From: Cytophagaceae bacterium
GTDB taxonomy: Bacteria > Bacteroidota > Bacteroidia > Cytophagales > Cytophagaceae
DNA length: 64,000 nt
Direction of reading: 5' to 3'
Assembly: GCA_025455005.1 (NCBI GenBank)
Contig: JALONH010000007.1
Coordinates: 41,912-105,911 of the forward strand
A model generated the notes under the pieces. The model saw nothing but the letters and a program-made list of their open reading frames with translations, had not been told where the DNA came from and did not search any database. The position numbers were made by a program, and so were the translations under genes. Shown here piece by piece: positions 53,342 to 61,500 of the stretch (its first letter is position 1; each line of letters starts with the position of its first letter).

Positions 53342-55263
53342 TTTTCCAGTATCTTAATTTCTGTACGACGGTTTAGTTGTTTGTTTTCAGGACTAGTATT
53401 TTCTGCAATAGGAACACTTTCTCCGTAACCCTTATATACTATTCTATTAGGATCAATCCCTTTTAGTATTAAATAGTCCTTAACAGCATGGGCTCTAGCT
53501 TCGGATAGACTTAGATTATGTGCTGCATCACCATCGCTATCCGTATGCCCGGATACTTCTATTTTTAAGGAAGGATTTTTCAATAATATTTCGAATAATT
53601 TATTTAATTCTAATTCTGACTCTGTTCGTAAACTGGCCTTATCTACATCGAAAAAAACATTATGTAAAATTATTTTTGTTCCTTTTGCAATCTTATCCAA
53701 ACAAATTAAATCTTCTATTTCTTTATATTCCAGCAATGCCGGTATATCAATATTTTTACTGTAAAATAAATATTCTCTAGCGTCTACTTCAATGGCATAA
53801 TTCTTACCAGCTGGAAGAATCACAATATATTTTCCCGTAGCAGAATTACTAAAATACTTCCCCAAAGTAGTACCGGTGGAATGATCAAACACTTCAATTT
53901 TTGCTTCAATAGGTTGTTTGGAAATACAGTCCACGATTGTCCCTTTCAACATAACTAAGGCTGCGTCTGCTTCTTTTCTTTGTAAAACATATAAGTCTTT
54001 GTCTCCATACCCTCCATCTCTAACGGATGAGAAATAGGCCCGTTTATTATCCGCAGACCAAACAAAATATACTTCGTCTTCCGGAGTATTAATGGGATGA
54101 GCCATGTTTTTAGGAGATGTAAGTATTTGTATGCCTTCCTCCCGAACTTGTAAAGAACATTCTACAATATCATACCCTCCCATAGACAACTCTCCATCCG
54201 TACTAAAATAAAAAGTTTTTCCATCTGCATGTAAGTATGGCGAAAATTCGTCTTCCATTGTATTAATTTGAGGGCCCATATTCATCGGTTTTGACCAAGT
54301 ACCCTCCAATGTTTTACGGGAATAATAAATATCTAAACCTCCATAACCACCGGCACGATTACTCACAAAAAATAGTACTTGACCATCTGCAGAGAAAGAA
54401 CCACAAGGCTCATAATACGTAGAATTAATCATTTTACCTAAATTTACTGGCGTTTGCCATACGGTACCTTTTAATTGCGATAAATATAAATCTCCATTGT
54501 TACCATTTTCATCTCTATAGACAAGCATTTGTTGTCCATCAGCTGATAAACCTACACAAGCATCGTGAACGTCGGTGTTTACAATCGTACCAATATTAGA
54601 AGCCGGATTCCATTTTTTTTGTATTTGAGTACTTTGATATATGTCTTCAAAATACAAATTATCTATAGGATAAATCTGTCCTCCTGTTGACCCCACTCTT
54701 CGAGACGTAAATAAAACGGTAGATTCATCTACTGATATTGCGGGATTATATTCCGGATACGATGAATTGATACCCGCCCCCAAATTGGTAATGAGAATAT
54801 CTTTCTCCGTTGGAAGTTGAATGGCGTTGGTACAATGTTTAATCAATAAATCTGTTTTATATAAACCCATCTTATCTGATTTAGATAAAGTGGTTTTATG
54901 TTGTTGGAAGGCAAGTATAGCTTCGTTGAATTTATAATTTGCATGGTAGGCCAGTCCTAAATAATAATGAATCATGGGATCATCAATACCCGCCTTTTGG
55001 GCAACTAACACCCCGTTTAACATTTTTCTAAATTGATCCGTTTGGTAATAACAAAGTACGAGAGAATAGTGAATTCCTGGATCGGAGGGCGATAATTCCA
55101 ATGCCTTTTCGTACGCTTGAATTGCTTTAAACCAATAACCGGAAGAATAATATGAACTCCCCTCCTCCATCCATTTTCTAACCTCTTTTGAAGTAGATTG
55201 ACTATAAATTGGAAAATGTAGAAAGATAAAAAAGAACAAGCAAAGTCTTCGAATTAATCCCAT
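53338..55263 (-). CDS. PorE-like OmpA protein with TPR, PD40 propeller and CRD
   Basis: A 641-residue exported protein. A signal peptide (1-21) is followed by TPR-like helices (about 25-130, WFKAIQAYEKALELSPSDP), then a PD40 beta-propeller (about 155-415: NPAISVDESTVLFTSRRVGS, PCGSFSADGQVLFF, SRKTLEGTWSKPM). A carboxypeptidase-like domain follows (about 435-515), then an OmpA peptidoglycan-binding domain (about 525-641: VFFDVDKASLRTESELELNK, VSGHTDSDGDAAHN, LSLSEARAHAVKDYL). This is the architecture of PorE, a T9SS component linked to peptidoglycan and of related surface-anchoring proteins. It sits beside a PorP gene and a giant adhesin, so it may be a locus-specific paralog. Confidence 0.9.
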   Translation of the reverse strand: MGLIRRLCLFFFIFLHFPIYSQSTSKEVRKWMEEGSSYYSSGYWFKAIQAYEKALELSPSDPGIHYSLVLCYYQTDQFRKMLNGVLVAQKAGIDDPMIHYYLGLAYHANYKFNEAILAFQQHKTTLSKSDKMGLYKTDLLIKHCTNAIQLPTEKDILITNLGAGINSSYPEYNPAISVDESTVLFTSRRVGSTGGQIYPIDNLYFEDIYQSTQIQKKWNPASNIGTIVNTDVHDACVGLSADGQQMLVYRDENGNNGDLYLSQLKGTVWQTPVNLGKMINSTYYEPCGSFSADGQVLFFVSNRAGGYGGLDIYYSRKTLEGTWSKPMNMGPQINTMEDEFSPYLHADGKTFYFSTDGELSMGGYDIVECSLQVREEGIQILTSPKNMAHPINTPEDEVYFVWSADNKRAYFSSVRDGGYGDKDLYVLQRKEADAALVMLKGTIVDCISKQPIEAKIEVFDHSTGTTLGKYFSNSATGKYIVILPAGKNYAIEVDAREYLFYSKNIDIPALLEYKEIEDLICLDKIAKGTKIILHNVFFDVDKASLRTESELELNKLFEILLKNPSLKIEVSGHTDSDGDAAHNLSLSEARAHAVKDYLILKGIDPNRIVYKGYGESVPIAENTSPENKQLNRRTEIKILEN

Positions 55264-55314
55264 AGTACAACAAAATTTATGTATCTTCGTACAGTGTTAT
55301 AAACGCATTCAACT

Positions 55315-55590
55315 ATGAAAAAGTTATCCGGTGTATTAGTGGTGCTTCTTTTATTGTGCTCTTGTGGTGCCAATAAATATCATTTATCCAGAGGAGCTAA
55401 ATCAAAACAAAATGGATACCATCATAATACTGCAAAAAAGATTGTAGATGAAAACGCCAAAAATAGACATGCGAATCAAAAACATACTGAACAACACCGT
55501 CAGCAATTAAATAAGCAATCAGCTCAGCAAGCTGCCATGGATCATAAAACTAAAAAACATCATGGTCATTTTGGTTTTTATTTCAGATAA
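55315..55590 (+). CDS. Small histidine-rich lipoprotein
   Basis: A 91-residue lipoprotein. The hydrophobic leader (MKKLSGVLVVLLLLCSC) ends in a lipobox with Cys 17. The mature part is highly charged and rich in His, Lys, Asn and Gln (QNGYHHNTAKK; HTEQHRQQLNKQS; HKTKKHHGHFGF), with a Phe-rich end. The many histidines could bind metals, and the sequence looks disordered. It is divergent from the PorE-like gene and convergent with the PorP gene, so it lies inside the T9SS-like locus. I recognise no family. TATCTTCG (55282-55289) is a poor -7 match. Confidence 0.72.
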   Translation: MKKLSGVLVVLLLLCSCGANKYHLSRGAKSKQNGYHHNTAKKIVDENAKNRHANQKHTEQHRQQLNKQSAQQAAMDHKTKKHHGHFGFYFR

Positions 55591-55610
55591 AATTCACTTA
55601 AATACCAGAA

Positions 55611-55652
55611 ATAAACATTAAAAGAAGATTATAATCTCCTTTTAATGTTTAT
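55611..55652. terminator. Long hairpin between the convergent lipoprotein and PorP genes
   Basis: ATAAACATTAAAAG (55611-55624) pairs perfectly with CTTTTAATGTTTAT (55639-55652), enclosing a second palindrome AGATTATAATCT. The stem is AT-rich, and no clear T-run follows on either side, so it is probably a bidirectional transcription end or RNA-end stabiliser rather than a classic terminator. The PorP stop codon lies within the 3' arm. Confidence 0.55.
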
Positions 55653-56691
55653 AGAAGCTTGGACAAGGAAGTCGTCGCATTGGTTTGTATTTTTTAGTAG
55701 GTTTATAAATATAAGTTAAGTTAATTTCATGGGCCCCGCCACTTCTAGCTGTTGTTAGCTTTGACACAACAATATCATAACTATAAGCTATACTCCAACT
55801 TTTATACATCCAACCAACTAATAAAATCATGGATTCGTTATTTTGAAAACCTTCAAAACGTTTTACCGGAATACCACGGTACCAAACACCGGCCATTAAT
55901 TGATTATAAATTCCATATACACCTAAATCCAATTGATCTGATTTCCCTTGGGATTTATAGTGAAAGGTTGGTGTAATACTAATTTCCGGTTCTTCGTCAG
56001 TATAAGCTAAGTATTTACGTTTAGACAAATTGATTTTATATCCTCCGGTAACAGCAAATTTCATAGGTAAGTTCGCACTACCGCCACCGGCAAAAGCTTG
56101 GTTAGGCATATTCATATGATGTACAGAGAATCCCCCCCACAATTTATCAGAGTAGGCTAAAATTCCGGAGGATATGTCCGGATACCATTTACTTTCTATG
56201 CCATTGGGATACCCCGGTGTACCTATAAAACCTTGATTATCGTCGTATTGTCCTGGGAATGTTAAGGAAGAATAATTTAATGTACGATTGGAGGCAGTAG
56301 CTTGTAAACCGGCTCTAACAGTAAAAGACTTTGAAACCGGTAATTCGTAAGCATATTGCAAAGAATAATCATTTGTACTAATAATATTAGAACCTTGAAT
56401 GTCTCTGAAAATTTGAAAACCAAAACCACTTCTATATCGTGAAGAATAACCATCCCCCGAAATATACATGGTTTTATAATTCGCATCTAAACCAACCCAT
56501 TGTAAACGGGTGTGTGCTATTCCTCTAAAGGCATGAGCAGAGCCTGCAAAAGCAGGGTTTTGATAAAGTGGTACAGAATAAAATTGTGAAAATTGAATAT
56601 CTTGAGCGAAAGTTAAAAACGGCGTAAATAGTACCAAATACAAAAGTTTTCTAGGATTTAAAATGGAATATTCAGGCAATTTTACTTTCAT
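55642..56691 (-). CDS. Type IX secretion membrane protein, PorP/SprF family
   Basis: A 349-residue outer-membrane barrel of the PorP/SprF family. A signal peptide near 11-29 ends LTFAQ, then DIQFSQFYSVPLYQNPAFAG, the near-universal PorP opening. Other blocks are WYPDISSGILAYSDKLWGGF, HHMNMPNQAF, and WSIAYSYDIVVSKL. In Flavobacterium, SprF assists export or surface assembly of the giant adhesin SprB, and PorP family genes are commonly paired with such adhesins. Here the giant protein is about 1.9 kb away on the other strand. The ATG at 56691 is followed by a slightly long leader (MKVKLPEYSILNPRK) before the hydrophobic part; a start at the same ATG is assumed. Confidence 0.92.
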   Translation of the reverse strand: MKVKLPEYSILNPRKLLYLVLFTPFLTFAQDIQFSQFYSVPLYQNPAFAGSAHAFRGIAHTRLQWVGLDANYKTMYISGDGYSSRYRSGFGFQIFRDIQGSNIISTNDYSLQYAYELPVSKSFTVRAGLQATASNRTLNYSSLTFPGQYDDNQGFIGTPGYPNGIESKWYPDISSGILAYSDKLWGGFSVHHMNMPNQAFAGGGSANLPMKFAVTGGYKINLSKRKYLAYTDEEPEISITPTFHYKSQGKSDQLDLGVYGIYNQLMAGVWYRGIPVKRFEGFQNNESMILLVGWMYKSWSIAYSYDIVVSKLTTARSGGAHEINLTYIYKPTKKYKPMRRLPCPSFYKH

Positions 56692-56805
56692 GGAACAATT
56701 CTATGAAGGGTGAACTTTATTCAAATATATATATTTTACTAAGAATCCTATACGTCTATTCCGTATAAAAGTTATTATATTTACAGGAATACTTATATTT
56801 CAATT

Positions 56806-58425
56806 ATGTGTAGATTCAAACGCTTTGCTAAAGTAGTTCTTTTCATTGTACTTTCTTCCTTCTATTCTAATAACTCTTTTAGTCAAGAATATTCCAAAAG
56901 GGAATTGCAAAATTTAAAATTTACAGCTCAATATTTTTTTCAACAACGAAATTACCATCAAGCACTTCCATTGTATCAACAATTGGACAGTCTATCACCT
57001 CATAATCCTCAATACATTTATCCATTAGGTATATGTTATATCAACGATAATTATGATGATAAAGAAGCATTACACTATTTTCAAGAGTGTTTAAAAAATG
57101 AAAAAAATTACCCTAAAACATTACACTTTTATCTAGCCCGTTGTTACCATTTAGGTCATAACTTTGATTTAGCCATTCAATATTATGAAACTTATTTGTC
57201 TCATTTATACTATAAAAAGAAACAAAACAGTATAGAAATAAAAGAAATTTATCATTTAATCGAGCAATGTAAAAATGGTAAAAATATTATACGAAATGCT
57301 CAACAACTCGACATTATAAATTTAGGTCCCTCCATTAACACAAAGTACCCGGAATATGCCCCTGTATTAAGTGCGGATGAAACGGAACTTATTTTCACAA
57401 CTAGCAGACCGGAAACCACAGGAGGTGGTATCGATTCGTATGATGGACATTATTATGAAGATATTTATTTATCTCGTCGTTTGGATTCTGTTTGGTTAGA
57501 AGCTAAACCAATAAAAGAAATTAACACGAATGGTCATGATGCTTCGATATCCCTAACACCCGATGGACAACAATTATTGATCTACAAATATTCTGAAAAT
57601 TCCTTTGGTCTCGGAAGCGGTGACTTATATTTATCTGTATTAAATGGCTTGTATTGGTCTACTCCCATGAAATTGGACGAGACCATCAATACGTTGTTTT
57701 GGGAACCTTCCGGAAACTTATTAAACGATGGGAACACAATTATTTTTAGCAGTGATAAACCGGGAGGAAAAGGAGGATTAGACTTATATTTTAGTAAAAA
57801 ACAAAGTGATGGCAAATGGAGCTTACCGGAGTCTTTGGGAGATATTATTAATACTCCATTTAATGAAGATTCGCCGTATATGCATCCTGATGGTAAGACC
57901 TTATATTTCAGTTCGACCGGACATACCTCAATGGGAGGCTACGATTTATTTTATTCTACCTATAACGATAGCCTACAACGATGGAATACACCGATTAATA
58001 TGGGGGTTCCAATAAATTCGGCGCATGATGAATTACATTTTTCATTCACAGCGGATGGTAAACGTATGTATTTTGCGGCTAGAAAATCAGATGGTTATGG
58101 AGATAAAGATATCTATAAGGCAACACTTATTAAAGAGGTATCTTCAAATGTATTAGTTGTTGTAGGTCAGATTAAAGACTCTATTCAATTAACCCCAATC
58201 GGAGCTACGATAAAAGTTATCGATAAGCAAACAAATAAAATTGTAGGGATTTACAATTCTAACCAAACGACCGGTAAATACATCATGGTGTTTCCGGAAG
58301 GCAGTCAATATTTAATTCAAATCGAATCGGATAAATATAAAATTTGCGATGAAACAGTAGATACAAGGAATTTAAACAGTTATAAAGAAATCAACTCTAC
58401 TATTTTACTTTGTCCTGACAAATAA
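56806..58425 (+). CDS. TPR/PD40 exported protein without OmpA domain (PorE-like paralog)
   Basis: A 539-residue exported protein. The leader (about 1-26) ends in NSFSQ. TPR-like helices (about 30-140: FFQQRNYHQALPLYQQL, HLGHNFDLAIQYYETYL) precede a PD40 propeller (about 165-430: YPEYAPVLSADETELIFTT, EPSGNLLNDGNTIIF, DSPYMHPDGKTLYFSS, MGGYDLF), then a carboxypeptidase-like domain (about 445-530). It is clearly related to the gene at 53338, but the OmpA peptidoglycan-binding domain is absent and the protein ends naturally with LLCPDK. It therefore cannot tether to peptidoglycan in the same way. It is the gene immediately before the giant adhesin (130-bp gap), so it may act as its partner. Confidence 0.88.
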   Translation: MCRFKRFAKVVLFIVLSSFYSNNSFSQEYSKRELQNLKFTAQYFFQQRNYHQALPLYQQLDSLSPHNPQYIYPLGICYINDNYDDKEALHYFQECLKNEKNYPKTLHFYLARCYHLGHNFDLAIQYYETYLSHLYYKKKQNSIEIKEIYHLIEQCKNGKNIIRNAQQLDIINLGPSINTKYPEYAPVLSADETELIFTTSRPETTGGGIDSYDGHYYEDIYLSRRLDSVWLEAKPIKEINTNGHDASISLTPDGQQLLIYKYSENSFGLGSGDLYLSVLNGLYWSTPMKLDETINTLFWEPSGNLLNDGNTIIFSSDKPGGKGGLDLYFSKKQSDGKWSLPESLGDIINTPFNEDSPYMHPDGKTLYFSSTGHTSMGGYDLFYSTYNDSLQRWNTPINMGVPINSAHDELHFSFTADGKRMYFAARKSDGYGDKDIYKATLIKEVSSNVLVVVGQIKDSIQLTPIGATIKVIDKQTNKIVGIYNSNQTTGKYIMVFPEGSQYLIQIESDKYKICDETVDTRNLNSYKEINSTILLCPDK

Positions 58426-58555
58426 TAGTTTAAACGATAGATTCACTTTATTTATCGGTTCAATTGTGGATATTTTTTAGAAAAATAATTCCATGTATTG
58501 AATAACCAAAAACTGTTAAAATCGTTAAAAAAAGCAAATTGAACTCTGTCTACAT

Positions 58556-61500
58556 ATGATACGACTGTTACCATTGATTAAACATTCTCTATTCCTTCTT
58601 TTACTTTTGTTGATTCGAGTGTCTGTAATGGCTGAAGGTACTAGAGAATTGACACCCACGGTTGCAGATGATAACCATGGTGTGTTGCAAATTTGGGACA
58701 ATAATGATGCCGGTAGAAATTCCTTTACATATGTAGCCCCGGCGGATAGACGTTTATATTTTGATATTTGTTTACCGGGTGAAACGGTATGGTGGGGTGT
58801 AAATTTCGATCCAGGTGATATTGGAGCCCCGGCAACCGTTTGGTATAGAATAAAGTTTGATGATGGATCTCCTAATGGAGTTATAGTTGTTCCTCCAACA
58901 CAAATAACCAATGTCGGAGCTGGATCTATTGCAAACTATGCCCAGGCTTCAGCCGGACCTGCCAATATGCCCGGGGGTAATGCCGGAGGATATACTGCAT
59001 TAACGTTTGACCCAATGACTGTTGGTACCGGACCGGGTCGATATTGGATAGAGTTTAATCGAAACGACCCTAATAACTACATCAATGCAGTTCCCCCAAA
59101 TAATACATCAACTGTAGGTTCTAGACGAAAAACAAGGTTCCGTTTTTTCGATTTAACAATACATGATGATGCATCAGTTTCCGGTCCGGTATTTGGGTCT
59201 GCACCGGGAGTTCGTTTAGGCAGATTATATTCCCAAGCTTGGGACATCAACGTAAATGCCTTTGCATTTGAATTCAATTCTACCATGTATGTCTATGCAG
59301 ATGACGGAATAGTAACCAGCTTAAATTTTAACGGTATACGACCACATGGATTTGTTATCTCTTGTAATCCATCCGGTGTTACAAATACAGGTAACACCAT
59401 TACGGACAGACGATCCAGAGCCGGTAACTTCACCTATGCACAATATAGAATATTCTTAAATAACCCCGACGTGAATTGCTTTCCTACAGGTACATTTGGA
59501 GCCGTCACATCTCCGGTTACTATTACTGGTTGTGATGTCAATAATCGATGTATTAACGTGACCGTAAACAAAGCAGGACCTGCAGAATTGTTATTAGATC
59601 TAAACGGTACAGCCGGATTTCAACCCGGAACAGCCGATGTATTAATTCGAGCGAATTTAGTGGTGGGTACCAATTGTATACCATGGAATGGTCGAAATGG
59701 TTTAGGGGCTTTGGTCCCTACAGGCATTAATATACCTATGCGATTGGATTACTTTGATGGATTAACACATCTTCCATTATTTGACGTAGAAAACCATCCA
59801 AGAGGATTTATTGTTGGGCTAGTTCGTCCGGCAGGCCCTTCGCCTTTATTATTTTGGGATGACTCCTCTTTACCCGGTGGTAACATACCTCCTGGTGGCG
59901 GTGGTGCCGGTGTTGGGGTTCAGTTAGCCGGTTATACTACCGGGTTACCCACTAATGGAGGTCACAGATGGGGTACTACAACAGCAGGTGCTGTGGTTGC
60001 CGGAGGTATAAGTGCCAATTATGGAGACAATAGAACATTAAATACTTGGTGGTATGCTAACGTTATTTCTGTTAATGCGAACTATGATGTACCCGGAAAT
60101 ATAGCTGTAGATGCCAATACTGCTACACCTGGAACAGGGTCTGCAAATGACCAATCTGTTTGTACCAATAATGGTGATATTAATTTAAACGGCTCCGTAA
60201 CGGGTGCTACAGGTGGTGTATGGTCGGGTGGTAATGGAACCTTTGCCAATGCCAATGCTCCTGTAACAACGTATACTCCAGTAGCAGCCGATTTTACGGC
60301 CGGATTCATTCGATTATTTTTAACCTCAACCGGAAATGGTTCTTGTCCTTCCGTTCGAGACTCTATACAAATAACATTTAATCCGGGTCCAACGGTTGAC
60401 GCGGGACCTAATCGAACGGTATGTGCAAATAATCCGGCTACATCACTTGCTGGAGCCTTTACAGTGGCCAGTGGGGTTCTATGGTCTGGTGGTTCAGGCA
60501 CTTTTGTACCAAACAACACAACAGCTACTGCGAGTTATACTCCTACTGCAGCAGAAATAACCTCCGGTTCTGTCACGTTAACGTTAACGACAACCGGAAA
60601 TGGTTTATGTCCTGCTGCCAGTGATCAAATGACGATTACCATACAAGCGGCACCTACTGTTAATGCCGGTACGGATGTAAGTGCTTGTGCCAATAATTTA
60701 AATTTAAATGTTGTAGGATCCACAACAAACTCTACCGGAGTATTGTGGAGTGGTGGAGCAGGCACATTTGGTTCTCCGGGAGCCGTTAGTTCCTCCTATT
60801 CCCCATCAGCCGCTGAAATAGCGGGTGCGCCGAGTTCTATAGTCTTGACTTTAACTGCATTTCGAGCAGGATGTAATCCGGTAACCGATAATGTTACGGT
60901 CTCCATTACTCCAAGTCCGACCGTAAACGCTGGAGCTGATCGTACGATTTGTAAAAATGATTCTGTTAGTCTAGTCGGTTCTGTAACGATAGCCACCGGC
61001 GGTACTTGGTCTGGTGGATCCGGTCAATTTTTACCCAATGCCAATACATTGGCTATTAATTATAAGCCATCTGCCGCTGAGTTATTGGGAAATGCTGTAA
61101 CCTTAACTTTAACGTCAACCGGAAATGGTACTTGTTTACCGGTAAACGATCAAGTTACCATTTCTCTTACCCCTGCTCCTACTATAACAGCAGGTCCGGA
61201 TATTACAGTATGTCAAAATAATGCAAATGTTAACCTTTCAGCAGCATTTACCGCAGCACCCGGCGTATTATGGACCGGTAGTGGCGGTTCATTCGTACCA
61301 AGTACGTCTGCACCTGCTGTTCAATATACCCCCTCTGCAGTTGAACTATTAGCCGGAGTTACCGCTGTTACGGTTCGCACGAATGGTGGTGTATGCCCTC
61401 CCATCCAAGATACTGTATTTATAACCATCAACCCTTCCCCTACTGTAGATGCTGGTGTTCCTTTTAATATTTGTAAAAACAATCCAACCGGTACACTGAA

